From NCBI GenBank assembly GCA_031772625.1, contig CM062820.1:90318988-90382987 (forward strand): a stretch of 64,000 bases of DNA. Direction: 5' to 3'. Shown piece after piece: positions 35,071 through 46,254 of the stretch. The DNA comes from Pinus tabuliformis. Lineage: Eukaryota > Streptophyta > Pinopsida > Pinales > Pinaceae. Below the pieces are notes generated by a model. It made no database searches. It was not told the origin of the DNA and saw only the letters and a program-made list of their open reading frames with translations. The position numbers and the translations under genes are program-made. Within the stretch, counting starts at the first letter, position 1, and every line of letters starts with the position of its first letter.

Positions 35071-35199
35071 TGCACTACCAATACTCTTCTCTGCAGTATG
35101 GAATGCCACAACACATCCTTTCACAATATCATCAATGTAAGTGAAATCTTGAGCAATGTTGACTTTGTTCAGACCTTGGTAGATATCAATGCTCTTGCC
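35071..35199 (-). pseudogene. Captured fragment of a UDP-glucuronate 4-epimerase-like gene
   Basis: In a 140-codon minus-strand frame (35292-34870) the segment at residues 32-74 matches the part of plant UDP-D-glucuronate 4-epimerases that reads IDIYxG...ARDFTYIDDIVKGC, followed by DTAEKSTGSG. Visible here are IAQDFTYIDDIVKGC and HTAEKSIGS. That enzyme is a Golgi type II membrane protein that makes UDP-galacturonate for pectin. Sequence before and after no longer aligns, so only about 45 residues are recognised. The NAD-binding and catalytic parts are absent, so it is not a working gene. Assignment is from memory of the family. Confidence 0.65.
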
Positions 35200-35734
35200 A
35201 ATTGCCATGATCTGCTCCATAGATCCATTGCTTCTGATCTGATCCTGCCTCCTTCGCATCTTGGTTGAACGTAACTCCACGCTGCTGACCACTCTACATA
35301 GGTCTTCTCACTCAGTTTTGTCTTATGCTTCCATCGCCTTGCTCTTTGTGCCATCCCTGAGACTAATGGAATTTCTACTCTTCTCATGCTTCTCATGTAT
35401 TGTACACTTCTGAGAAAAGCACAACCTTTCTATAAAATCTATATACATCTTCTAGCCATCACAACTTGATGACACGACTCTCTAAAACTGATAAAATGAG
35501 ATCTTCTCTTGATTGTGATCGTTGACTCTGCAATCACATTTGACCTCTGTGAGGCGTCCACAAGGGTCCAGTATCAGTTTTTATTTGCCCCAAATTGCTT
35601 GGAAAAAACAATCCAACTGACATAGTTGACTGATGCTTGAGAGAATCAGCATGTTGCACACTTCCACCCGCAAGGCTTTGCAGAAGTCCAAATGGTTGTT
35701 GACACCCTGAATTTTAAGGGCTAAGTGGTATATT
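35200..35734 (-). other. Internal region of the non-autonomous element up to copia-3
   Basis: About 535 bp. A short minus-strand frame (35396-35169) overlaps the gene fragment but shows no domain. It ends with ATATT (35730-35734), the target duplication of copia-3. Confidence 0.5.
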
Positions 35735-35940
35735 AATCAGAGAACACATACTGATACTGAACAAAAAACACACACTGACTTCATTCGATGGCTGAACTGG
35801 TTTTTATACATAGCAGAGAACTTTCTGGAGTCAGTGGCTTCTCCAGGAAGCTATCCATCTCTCAAGGCATCCACCGAATCCTCCAGAATAGTCTAGCAAC
35901 TGCATTAATGGCGGGTGGTTGGAATTAATGTCTTCCAACA
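35735..35940 (-). repeat. 3' LTR of copia-3
   Basis: 206 bp, plus-strand AATCAGAG...CTTCCAACA. On the element strand it starts TGTTGGAAG and ends CTCTGATT, so it lacks the usual final CA. The ends are fixed by the ATATT duplication and by the zero-spacing primer site at the other LTR. Confidence 0.93.
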
Positions 35941-35950
35941 CTCCCCCTTA
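35941..35950 (-). promoter_or_regulatory. Polypurine tract of copia-3
   Basis: Minus-strand TAAGGGGGAG next to the 3' LTR. Confidence 0.85.
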
Positions 35951-36030
35951 ATTCCAACCATATGAAAAATATACTACAACATGATACATGAGATACTATA
36001 AACATACTCTTAATTGTCATGCCTGCTGGT

Positions 36031-37131
36031 CTAAGTCTCAACTAAGCTTACAATATAATCTTGATTTTCTACAACACATAAATTACTTCTACAAAACTCA
36101 AAATTTTCCTTCCCAAGAGGCTTAGTGAATATGCCAGCTACATTCTCATTTGTATTACAGTATATTAGAGAAATTTCTTTTGATTGGACCTTTTCTCTTA
36201 CAAAATGATATTGTGTGTCTATATGTTTTGATCTTGCATGACATACAGGATTGTTCCCCAGTTTGATGGTGCTTTGATTGTCACATCTGATCACTGTAGG
36301 TTCTTGTTGACCTTCACCAACATCTTCAAGTATTCTTTTGAGCCATATAGCTTCACAAGTGCCACTACATAATGCTTTATATTCTGCTTCAGTTGATGAC
36401 AAGGAAACTATTGCCTATTTCTTACTGCTCCATGATATAGCTCCTGATCCTATATTGAAGACGTATCCAGTGGTGGATCTCTTGTCATCTGGATTTCTAG
36501 CCCAGTCAGAATCAGAATGACCTGTCAATTCAACATTACAAGCATTAGTATATTCAATACCAAAATTGATAGTTCCCTTTAACTATCGAAGGATCCTTTT
36601 TGTAGCTATCCAATGGCTTTCATGAGGCTTAGCCATGAATTGACTAAGTATGCTTACTGCATAAGCAATGTCTGGTCTAGTGGTAGTGAGATAATTCAGA
36701 CTTCCCACTAATTGTCGATACAATGTTCCATTCACCTCTTTTGTTCCATCATCACTTCTTAATTTGATATTTTGTTCCAATGGAGTACTCACTGCTTTAC
36801 ATCCATTCATATGAAATCTTTTTAGTACTTCATTTGTATATTTGCTTTGTGTGATTAAGGTTCTTCCATCATTTCTCCATACTTCAAGACCTAGACAATA
36901 GTGCATCTCACCAAGATCCTTCATCTCAAATTCCTGTGATAACTTCATTTTTATATCTGTAATTAATTTATCAGCACTCCTTGTTATTATTAGATCATCA
37001 ACATATATAGAAAGTAATACTATATCCCCATTTCTATCTGTCTTGACATACAAATTAGGATCATTTTTACCCTTTTTAAATCTTTGCTAAAAGAAGAATT
37101 TGTTGATTTTCTCATACCAATATCTAGGGGC
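36031..37131 (-). pseudogene. pol: copia-3 reverse transcriptase C-terminal part and RNase H
   Basis: Continues the gag-pol frame. YVDD is intact (at about 36997-37008), followed by DLGEMHYCLGLEV and the Tx(T/R)PDIAYAV region. RNase H has the motifs SDSDWA, SSTEAEYKAL, RCDNQS and SKHIDTQYHFVRE. Stops: TAG near 37088, TAG at 36583-36585 and TAG near 36413 (within KK*AIVSLS, where Gln is usual). The terminal TAG at 36031 is probably the natural end. Confidence 0.94.
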
Positions 37132-38736
37132 CTATTTTAGTCCATATAAGGCCTTTTTTAACTTGCATACAAGATGTTCTTGACCTTTCTTTACAAATCC
37201 TTCTGGTTGAACAAGATATATATCTTCTTTTAAGTCACCATTTAGAAAAGCTGACTTTACATCTAATTGATGTAGCTTCCAATCATATTTAGTTGCCAAT
37301 GCTATCATTATTCTGATTGTATTCATTTTTGCAATCGGAGCAAAGGTATCTTCATAATCTATTCCTTCTTTTTGTGAATAACCTTTTGCAACCAATCTTG
37401 CCTTATACTTGTCTATGCTACCATCTGGATTAAATTTTGTCTTGTACAACCATTTTGATCCTACAGGGACATTATTTTCAGGTAATTCTGTTAATTCCCA
37501 AGTTTCATTTTTCATTATAGAGTCATATTCTTCTTTCATAGCTTCCATCCATTCTTTATGATTTTTGGCTTGTTCATAATTTAAGGGCTCAAAAACAATC
37601 ATTACCTGAGACATTAAGGCATAATATTTATACCTGATGGGGGCTTGAATCTGTCGTGTTGACCTTCTTAGAGGTTCATTACTTTGTGGAGTACCTTCTC
37701 CTTTTCTTCTTTGTGGAGTGCCTTCATCACTTCTTTGTGGACTTAGATTCCTTGATGTGTCTTTTGGAATGTCCATGTGTTCTAGTTCTTGAGTTGATTC
37801 CACAACTTCTTCTTCTTCCTTAAAGGTTTCATAAGAAGATTGCCATGTATTATGTTCATCTTCTTTTATTTGTTTATCTATATGCTCATGAAATGTAACA
37901 TCTCTACTTGCAAAGACCTTGTGAGTACTTGGATCATACATTTTATATGCTTTTTGATCACTGCAATATCCAACAAAAATACATTTGATGGCTTTGGCAT
38001 CTAACTTTCTCCTATCCTCTTTAGGAATATGAGCAAAGGCCTTGCATCCAAATATCCTTAAATGACTAACTTTAGGTTTAAAACCATACAATGCTTCAAA
38101 TGGTGTTTTATGCTCAAGATACTTAGTAGGGCTTCTATTTTTAAGATATACAGTTGTGTTAATGGCTTCAACCAGAAAACTATTCGAAAGTCCTTTACTT
38201 TTTAACATACTTCGAGCACATTCAACTAATGTTCTATTCTTTCTTTCAGCTACTCCATTTTGTTGAGGTGTATGTGGCACTGTAAATTGTTGCATAATTC
38301 CATTTTGTTTACAATATTTGATAAAAGCTCCTGAAGTGTACTCACCACCTTTATCTGATCGAAGAATTTTAATGCTCTTTCCTGTTTGCTTTTCAACCAT
38401 ACTCTTGAATTCTTTAAAGTATTCAAACACGTCACTTTTGTTTCTTATAAAGTACACCCAGGTGAATCTAGTGCTATCATCAATAAATATAAGAAAGTAA
38501 TATGCTCCACCAAGTGACTTAGTTTTCATTGGACCACATACATCAGTATGCACTAGTTCAAGTTTTTCACATTTTCTTCTATTTTCATGCACAGGAAATT
38601 CTTCCCTATGTTGTTTTCCTACTGCACAACCTTCACATTCAAAGTGTTCACCCTTAATAATTGGAAGACTTTCTACCATCAGTTTCTTTTGTAGTAACAT
38701 TAGGTCATTATGATTTAAGTGTCCATACCTTTGATG
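37132..38736 (-). pseudogene. pol: copia-3 integrase and reverse transcriptase N-terminal part
   Basis: Integrase zinc region (HLNHNDL, CEGCAVGKQHR), core with Asp (VHTDVCGP), Asp (RSDKGGEY, where Asn usually precedes GG) and Glu (GVAERKNRTL), all catalytic residues kept. A Glu/Ser/Pro linker leads to the reverse transcriptase: EYDSIMKNETWEL, KARLVAKGYSQ, LDVKSAFLNGD. The segment is open over 522 codons and ends at TAG 37132 after YGLK, where Gln is nearly invariant. Confidence 0.95.
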
Positions 38737-39417
38737 CTAAAGTTCTATAGTTGACATGCTTGTTGATGCCAAAGTTTGATGACCATTCTTCATTACATCC
38801 AACTTGTATAAGCCTCCAACTCTCATTCCTTTTGCAACAACCTTGTAGTTGTCCTGCACATCCTTTACCAAACAATATGATTTCACAAATTCAACTTTTA
38901 AATGTTGATCTGTGATAGTAGAGACTGAAATTAAGTTCTTCTTTAATCCTGGAACATAAACTACATTTTGAATTTGTTTTTCTTGTCCATTAAGCATCAT
39001 AACACTTATATTACCATATCCTTTAATTTCATGTGATATATTATCTCCTAAATAGATGTGTCCACCATTATTAATCTCATGATAAGTATCAAACCAATCT
39101 CTTTTGCATGACATATGGATTGATGCACCATAATCTATAAACCAAGCATTATCATCATCAGTTTCTGCTGATAAAGCAGCATTGGACACAAAAAATTTAA
39201 GATTGCTAACATCTTGACTAATTGCTTCATCTCTATCAACATAATTTCCTGAATGCCTTCTTTGTTTAAATTGATCAGACCTCCTTTTCATGCAATTCTT
39301 AGCAAAATGACCAGGTTTTCCACAATAATAACACACATCATCTCTACTTGATTTGGTATTTGTCCTTAGTAAAGGGGTACCTTGAAATGATTTTACCTGT
39401 GGTTTTTTGCCTTTATT
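38737..39417 (-). pseudogene. pr: copia-3 zinc knuckle and aspartic protease
   Basis: In frame with gag. Intact CCHC knuckle (CYYCGKPGHFAKNC) about 30 residues after the gag stop. The protease site reads FIDYGAS rather than DSGAS, a Ser-to-Tyr change next to the catalytic Asp that should impair it. Typical further features are IYLGDN, VVYVPGLKKNLISVS and KVVAKGMRVGGLYKL. It ends at TAG 38737-38739, where Trp of the LWHQRYGH motif is expected. Confidence 0.93.
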
Positions 39418-40089
39418 TTACTCCCACTGTTTCCCTTTGAAGGACTGCTTCCCTTTGGCCATCAATGCCAAATCTGAATTGGGAGATTTCTGTTTAAGGC
39501 TTCTTCTTCGCTCTTCTTCCTGCATAAGTATACCTGCCAACTCATCAAAAGTAGGAGCCTTCTCTCTAGCTGAAAGACCAGTTATAAACATTTGATATTC
39601 ATTAAGCATTCCATTTAATGTCATAGTAACCAAGTCTATACTAGATATTGATTCACCAATGTCACCTAATTTGTCCTTTAGATCTTTAATTCTAGAAGTA
39701 AAATCACTAACACTTTCATTTTCTTCCATCTTAATTAAAAGAAGCTTACTCTTTAAATATAGTATTCGATTTGTAGTCTTCGTCTCATACAAATTTTTGA
39801 GAGTGTCCCATGTCTCCTTGGATGTTTTGCACTCTCTAATGTGTGGAATAATGTTGTCCTTAACCGTCATCCGCAAAAGCACCTTTGCTTTGTTTTCTCG
39901 TCGCTCCCAATCTTGAATTGCAGCATCTGTGGCTTGAGGGGACACTGGCTTAACTTCAGCTCCAGACACAATCGCCCATGTATTGTTGCCTTCCATCAAA
40001 GTCTGCAACTTAAACTTCCAATTTGCATAATTTTCACCATCTAACTTGTTAGATTCAGATAAATAAGATTCTGCCAATATATTAGCCAT
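39418..40089 (-). pseudogene. gag: copia-3 gag
   Basis: ATG at 40089. UBN2/DUF4219-type gag: LDGENYANWKFKLQTLMEG near residue 17, SKETWDTLKNLYE near 90, SVSDFTSRIKDLKDKL near 125, then an Arg/Lys-rich tail. TAA at 39418-39420 ends it 27 codons before the next open segment; the frame is unchanged beyond it, so this stop is a mutation. Confidence 0.95.
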
Positions 40090-40774
40090 TGTCAGTAAGC
40101 TTCTAAATCCTTAAGTAAAAAATTTTATCCAATATTATTGGATAATATGGCTGCCTTCTTTTTTTTTTTAGAAACAAACATCAAACATTACGAGTCTTAT
40201 TAAGCGATAATAACATTTGATTCCTGGAATAGCAAGCATAGAGCTGCATACAACTAGATATTTTTTAGAAACTATCCAAGAAAATTATTCCAAAGCCTAG
40301 AACGATTTTGGCATACAAACACGACTGGAGACACTTTCAGCCGTTGAAAGCAACAAAAGGAGCCGTTCATGAAAGCGAAAACATAAAGCCTAAAAACTTT
40401 ATGAAGAAGGAGGCATTTGATTGGATGTCTCTTCAGATTGAAAGCTTCCAGCAGAGGAACAACAAAAGCTTACAAACGCAACAACAACATCCAATGAAAA
40501 TCAACAACTCTGCAATTCTAGATGCAAGCCTTGAAAATGGCCAGTCGTATTAATCAACGGTGACAGAATCAGAGAACATGAAACTAGCCATTAAGCCAAA
40601 AATGATGGACTGATAACATCAAGCAATTGGTGAGAGTTTAGTTTTCCCTCACTGCACCAGCAAAAACTTACGCACAGCTTCTGGACAATATGCCCTCCAC
40701 GCTTCCGCTGCGCCACAATTAATTGGCCTCTCCTCTCAGCTCACCTGAGCTCGTTCTTCTCACACCTCACACCT
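40090..40774 (-). other. Leader of copia-3
   Basis: About 685 bp between the primer site and gag, no coding domain. Contains T9/A-rich runs near 40155-40170. Confidence 0.7.
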
Positions 40775-40786
40775 GCTCTGATACCA
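40775..40786 (-). promoter_or_regulatory. Primer binding site of copia-3 (initiator tRNA-Met)
   Basis: Minus-strand TGGTATCAGAGC, perfect, directly abutting the 5' LTR. Confidence 0.95.
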
Positions 40787-40992
40787 AATCAGAGAACACA
40801 CACTGATACTGAACACAAAACACACACTGACTTCATTCGATGGCTGAAGTGGTTTTTATACATAGCAGAGAACTTTCTAGAGTCGGTGGCTTCTCCAAGA
40901 AGCTATCCATCTCTCAAGGCATCCGCCGAATCCTCCAGAATAGTCTAGCAACTGCATTAATGGCGGGTGGTTGGAATTAATGTCTTCCAACA
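40787..40992 (-). repeat. 5' LTR of copia-3
   Basis: 206 bp, differs from 35735-35940 at seven positions by direct comparison and has no gaps relative to it. Confidence 0.95.
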
Positions 40993-41774
40993 ATATTTTC
41001 TCTTCCATCCCCAGAATGAATTGGAGAAATTCCATTACCGACGAAATTACATCCTTGGAAGTGAAAAGGCGATGATCAGATTCATGTTTATTGGATTTAA
41101 ACATTGAATGGGGTGTCAATGAAAGTTGTTTCCTGATAGATATTGGACAATTGGGTTCCAAATATGACTGCAATTATGACCGAAGATCTTGTATCTCAGC
41201 GCATCTCTTTCACATCTGTACTGTCGGATCAAGCGATTCAACTATTCAATCTCAGTAGCTTGAATGGATCTCCTGTGGAATGGATCCCTCAAAGGAATTG
41301 TGAAACATAAACATGATTTCGAGTGTTTTCAACATCCTTGGATGGCACAAATCTCACGCTGGCTTCACTGCACCAATTTTATTAAAAAAATCGATGAATG
41401 CATCAGTGTTGAAGAATTGACGCAGACACGAAAATAGGCTCTACAGAGGCATGAACACAGGCTGTTAGAACTTGCAGAGGCACAAATAGGCCGCTCTGCA
41501 GATCGCTTCGAACTCAATTAACCAAAACACAACCCACAAACAAATCCCAAAGAAAAACAGGCACCACTGGAGTTGTGGGTAGATCCAAGATCAATCACCA
41601 CCGCCGCTCCAAGATCCAACTAATCGATAGGCTGAATTGATGCTCCACGCACAATGTTACACTCCCTCGATTCTCAAACCCTACCCTGTTCGATGAAAAA
41701 ACTAAAATTAAATCAAAATGTACTCTTTATTTCCCATCACTCCCATGAGGGAGGTCAGGCCCAGGCCCATACGG
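40993..41774 (-). other. 5' internal region of the non-autonomous element
   Basis: About 780 bp from the copia-3 insertion to the primer site. The minus-strand frame 41173-40877 crosses into copia-3 and shows no domain. Confidence 0.5.
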
Positions 41775-41786
41775 GCTCTAATAACA
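41775..41786 (-). promoter_or_regulatory. Primer binding site of the non-autonomous element
   Basis: Minus-strand TGTTATTAGAGC, two changes from the initiator tRNA-Met site TGGTATCAGAGC, directly next to the LTR. Confidence 0.75.
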
Positions 41787-42006
41787 TGCTAAATTTCCAT
41801 AAGGAAATTTATATTTCATTAATCAAATATGATATTACATATATATAGGAAGTGTTGTCTCAAGATAGGAAATCTATCTTGGACATACAATCTATTCGTT
41901 GAGAGAATACCTCAACCACACACAAATCTAGGAAACAAAATAGGAACAAACTCCTCTAGATATAAATAATCACAATTGAGACAAGTAGGAATTACATATT
42001 CCAACA
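41787..42006 (-). repeat. 5' LTR of the non-autonomous element
   Basis: 220 bp, plus-strand ends TGCTAAAT and TTCCAACA, aligned with 33552-33792 with about 15 substitutions and one 21-bp gap. Confidence 0.93.
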
Positions 42007-42011
42007 CATAT

Positions 42012-42756
42012 TTCTCACAAACACATTATGAGGGAAGGCTTCTCACACTAATGAGGTTGAGAAGGATTGAATTGCTACGTGCGTTAGGTAGATGTTTTGG
42101 GTACCATCCATCACTAGGTAGGTGGGTAGGTGGGTTGTTGGTATGGAAAAGGGGGGAATTTCATTATTGCATTAAAATCAAATTTATAATTTGTGTGAAT
42201 GTGCATAATCATATATGGTTAAAAGTAGCTTTGAAATTATTGTCACACATAATTATTTGGACATAATTGGATAGTAATAACTAGATTATGCCCATAATGC
42301 CAAGTTTTAAGCTACTTAAAATGTAAGAGATGAAACAAGAATAGAAAAATATAAATGAAGAGAAAGGGTCCCAACTACTTAGAGATGAAATAATCCATGT
42401 TATAATTTTTTCTTAATAATAATTTTTTATGGTTAGGTTATTTTATTTTAAATTGATTTTGAGGCTTTCAATTTTGGATGGATAAAGAAGTATTAAAATA
42501 AAAATGAGTTAAAAAATATGGAAAGCATAGAATCCATTTTCTATATTTAATTGCACTGCATCAATAGATGGAAACCCTACTTTGCATGGTCCTCAAATAT
42601 AAGCAGGTAGATAATTATAAATTGTTTGCAGGATAGGAGGATATTAAATGGATTCTTTAGAACATTCACTATTCATTGGATGGAATTGTGTTCAAATTAT
42701 GAACGGTGGAAAAATTTGTGGTTTCTGACTCACGCATTGAGTCAGAGGAGCTTAAT
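42012..42756. other. Intergenic, nothing recognised
   Basis: About 745 bp of AT-rich sequence. A short repeated TAGGTGGG stretch near 42110-42136; no domain. Confidence 0.5.
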
Positions 42757-42902
42757 GATGCCCTTGCAGACATAAATGCTCCCACATCCATCGCTTCTCC
42801 TCCAACCATTCCTTATCTACAAGAAAAATGATGCCCTTGCAAACATAAATGCTCCCACATCCATCGCTTCTCCTCCAACCATTCCTTATCTACAAGAAAA
42901 AT
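42757..42902. repeat. Tandem duplication, 73-bp unit
   Basis: Two nearly identical copies at 42757-42829 and 42830-42902, each beginning GATGCCCTTGCA and ending CTACAAGAAAAAT, with one clear difference. Confidence 0.93.
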
Positions 42903-43410
42903 CCTCTCCCATCTGTCGAGTTATCATCTCATACTAATAATGGCTCCAACGTTTCAACACTCTCATTTTCAAGTGGTCGCAGGTATGGATCTCATGGAGG
43001 CTGTTGTTATTCACTTTGGGATCTCATAGTCAACAGTTTAATGTTTTATTGTTGTATGAATCTTGTTTTTTCTTTCAACTGGATGACATATGATGATCTC
43101 TCATTTCTTCTCACTCTCTAATGCAATCAGTCACTTGTGAGTCTAGTAGTGCATGGTTCTACTCTTGCCACCCTCTTTATATTTTTGTAAAGTTTACTAG
43201 TGGTGATGGATAAATTTAGTAGACATAGTTTGGTCCCTTTTATTTTGTGTCTTAGTTAAGTTTTGAACTAGTAGTAATGATAGCTCTTTCAACGCACCTC
43301 ATTGAATCAATGGTCTCCCAAGGTAGTCTTTTTGGAGTATGGAATACTTACTGTACTCATTGTAATACTTTCTTATATATTAATGGTAATAATTTGCGGA
43401 ATCTTAGAAA
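42903..43410 (+). other. Possible 3' end of a LINE
   Basis: The stretch ends with TACTCATTGTAATACTTTC...ATTAATGG, the style of 3' terminus seen in plant LINEs, followed by A-rich sequence. No coding domain can be read, so this is a weak call. Confidence 0.25.
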
Positions 43411-43719
43411 AAAATTAAGAATGAGTTAAAAAGTAGACAAATTCAAATTTTCAAGGTAAAGTTCCAACTTGATTTATTCTCTCTTTCTTCTTATTCTTTT
43501 TTAAAACTTTGGGTTGTTTTCAAATAGACTAAAAATTTTAAATGTAAAGTTCCATTGTTAAAGTTTCCATCAACTAAATAAAATTATAACTTTCCACAAA
43601 AATCCCAAAATTTCAATGCAAACTCCTTAAATTTATTAAACCCAAAGTGAAACATTCACTTCTAAAAACATCACTTCCACAAAATATAGTTATGGAAAAC
43701 ATTCTACAATGACATTTCA

Positions 43720-44600
43720 AGTTGATTTTTACACATCTTGAAAACTGTACTTTCTTAGCCTGTAGTAATGCTTTCTTAGCCTGTAGTAATTCTTTTATTT
43801 TTTATCCCAGAGGAACCCAATAACCTTCTTGGCATGTAGCTACTAGTAAACCAATACATGTCAAGTTGATTTTTACACATTAGCCTGTAGTAATGTTTTT
43901 TTAATCCCAGAGGAACCCCATAACCTTCCTGTAAACCAATACATTTCAAGTTGATTTTTACACATTAGGCTGTAGTAATGTTTTTTTTTTACCCCAGAGG
44001 AACCTAATAACCTTCCTGACATGTAGTTACTAGTAAACCAATACATTTCAAGTTGATTTTTACACATCTTGAAAACTGTAATTTCATTCTTTCTTATCCT
44101 ATCATTTATAGTAACCAATACATTTCAAGTTTATTTTTACACATCTTGAAAACTGTACTTTCATGCTTTCTTATCTTATCCTTTATAGTAAACCAATACA
44201 TTTCAAGTTTATTAATTTCATGCTTTCTTATCCTATCCTTTATACTAAACCAATACATTTCAAGTTTATTACTTTCATGCTTTCTTATCCTATCCTTTAT
44301 AGTAAACCTACATTTCAAGTTGATTACTTTCATGCTTTCTTATCCTATCCTTTATCCTATCCTAGGGGTGTAGGAACCCAATAACCTTCTTGGGATGTAG
44401 CTACTAGTAAACCAATACATTTCAAGTTGATTTTTACACATCTTGAAAAGAATACTTTCATTCTCTCTATCCTATCCTTTATAGTAAACCAATACATGTC
44501 AAGTTGATTACTTTCATGCTTTCTTATCCTATCCTTTATCCTATATTACTTTCATGCTTTCTTATCCTATCCTTTATCCTATCCTAGGGGTCTGTCCTCC
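43720..44600. repeat. Minisatellite array with CCAATACATTTCAAG and CTTATCCTATCC units
   Basis: The motif CCAATACAT(T/G)TCAAG occurs about nine times. In the left part it is spaced about 90-115 bp apart with GTAGTAATG and CCCAGAGGAACC between copies. In the right part it is about 55-60 bp apart with CTTTCTTATCCTATCCTTTATA between. The frames on both strands here are created by the repetition. Confidence 0.88.
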
Positions 44601-44700
44601 TCTCTATAAGCTGGGTCACAACCAAGGGGATTTGAACCTTGGATCTCTCAATTTTCATAGATTTCACATTACTTCCATCACCAATTGAGCTATCCCTGGA
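44601..44700 (-). ncRNA. tRNA-derived SINE head or tRNA pseudogene
   Basis: On the minus strand an A-box-like TAGCTCAATTGG (44681-44692) is followed 42 bp later by a perfect B box GGTTCAAATCC (44628-44638), as in RNA polymerase III promoters of tRNA genes. The intervening sequence does not fold into a convincing anticodon arm, so a SINE head is more likely than a tRNA gene. Its 3' side runs into the minisatellite (ACCCCTAGGATAGG). Confidence 0.6.
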
Positions 44701-45280
44701 ACTAAGAGTAATGCATCTTAACTTTAGTAAGTAATACACAATATTGTAATTGTCTCTAATTTTGTTATTATTATTATTGATTTTTTTAAGAAGAATTTAT
44801 AAATTGTATTGCATTAAAGAAAATAAACAAATAAATATAAATAATATTAATTTCAAATAAATTTATTAAAAACAAATAGTAAAATCCAAATAGAAGTGTA
44901 ACTTATGCTAATTTCACAACGAGGGGCTCTCCAGCCTAATGTGGTAAGGATGTAACATAATGTAATGTCGTGTAAAATAAAAAAAATAAAAATAATCTTA
45001 CTTTAAAATAAAATAATAAGGTGAACTTGAAACTTAAGCTATTTAATCTCTCTTGACTTTGGTAGATCCAAAGTTAAGATAGATCTAGATTGATGTTAAA
45101 ATCAATATATGGAAACTTAATTGTGTAAAAAGTAAATAAAATGAAAATAGTAAAACAATCTTAATCTAAATATAATAAAAATACGAATATTTTTTTTTAA
45201 AACTATTTTATAAAAATGTTATTTGTTTTTTCTTTTGTAATAATTCTGTTTGATTCTTTTGAACATATGTTAATTGTTTT
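44701..45280. other. AT-rich intergenic sequence
   Basis: No gene or RNA recognised; A-rich runs around 44960-45020. Confidence 0.5.
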
Positions 45281-45733
45281 TATTCATAATTATGTTGCTA
45301 CACATGTTCTTGTCATAAAAATGTTGATAATGTGTTTTTTAAGCATGATTTTACTTTATTATATCTATAATATTTTCTTAGATTTATTTTTTTATTATAT
45401 ATTTTTAATGCATTTTTGTATTTTTTGTTTTTATTCATAATTATGTTGGTGCACATGTTCTTGTCATAAGAATGTTGATAATGTGTTTTTTAAGCATGAT
45501 TTTACTTTATTATATCTATAATATTTTCTTGATTTATTTTTTGTATTATATATTTTTAATGCATTTGTGTATTTTTTGTTTTTATTCATAATTATGTTGG
45601 TACACATGTTCTTGTCATAAGAATGTTGATAATGTGTTTTTTAAGCATGATTTTACTTTATTATATCTATAATATTTTCTTGATTTATTTTTTTGTATTA
45701 TATATTTTTAATGCATTTGTGTATTTTTTTGCT
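45281..45733. repeat. Tandem repeat, three copies of a 151-bp unit
   Basis: Units start TATTCATAATTATGTTG at 45281, 45432 and 45583, an exact 151-bp spacing, and differ at only a few positions. Confidence 0.95.
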
Positions 45734-46254
45734 CGTTAAATTTCTATTACTAATTACCTTTGGAATTTTCATTGTTTATATTCCAACATCCAAAAATGTC
45801 TTTACTTCAATTAAATTTACACATTCTTGAATTATGACATGGATGAATTTATATATGTTTCTTTCTCCACAACTTGGATTTTTATCTCTGAATATTTTGA
45901 TGTCTTCTTTTGGATAAGTTGTTATGATGTTTTCTTTTGGAAAAGTTGTTATAGCATTTTTCCTAATGAATTTTTATCATTCTTGAGTTTCCCAATTTAT
46001 GTAAATAGGTTTAGATTGATTATGATTCCTTAGACATGACACTTTTCAAATTTTTTTTTTGACTTTATTTTTAATATCTTGATTCTCATTTTTGAACTTG
46101 GTGATTATTCTAACAACATTTGGTTAAAGTTCTTTAGGAAATATTTTTCTTCATCTTTTATCCGTTAAGTTCTTGAATTCCTTCTTGAAATCTTCCTTCA
46201 TTTGTTCTAATATTTATTTACATTACTTTATATTCTTTATCTTTTTGACTTGTG
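45734..46254. other. AT-rich intergenic sequence
   Basis: No gene recognised; a small duplication GATGTCTTCTTTTGGA/GATGTTTTCTTTTGGA at about 45898-45945. Confidence 0.45.

Larger units (their letters stand above)
35735..40992 (-). mobile_element. Ty1/copia retrotransposon copia-3, complete, nested in the non-autonomous element
   Basis: 5258 bp with two 206-bp LTRs and ATATT duplications (35730-35734, 40993-40997). Primer site, leader, gag-pol and polypurine tract are all recognisable. Gag-pol (40089-36031) is one unshifted frame of 1352 codons interrupted by only six stops. The LTRs differ at 7 of 206 positions, which makes it the least decayed element here. The host element was split between 35734 and 40993. 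Confidence 0.96.
33552..42006 (-). mobile_element. Non-autonomous LTR retrotransposon (LARD-like), complete with CATAT target duplication
   Basis: LTRs at 33552-33792 and 41787-42006 are flanked by identical CATAT (33547-33551 and 42007-42011). Primer site and polypurine tract place it on the minus strand. Its own internal region, without the nested copia-3, is about 2.7 kb and has no gag or pol. Instead it carries a host gene fragment (35071-35199) and short repeats. It must have been moved by proteins of another element. The LTRs differ by about 15 substitutions plus a 21-bp gap, so it is older than copia-3. Confidence 0.92.

Noticed and set aside
34825-35268. 147-codon plus-strand frame
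   Set aside because: It lies antisense to the epimerase-like fragment, which explains its openness.
44053-44384. Open frames on both strands in the minisatellite
   Set aside because: Created by repetition of CTTTCTTATCCTATCC units; no start context or domain.
44601-44700. Functional tRNA gene
   Set aside because: The A and B boxes are good, but no proper acceptor and anticodon stems can be formed.
44920-45000. GAGGGGCTCTCC...GTGGTAAGGATG similar to 52741-52775 (GAGAGGTTCTCCC...GGTAGAGATG)
   Set aside because: Possibly a shared repeat family, but the match is short and there is no B box or end to define it.
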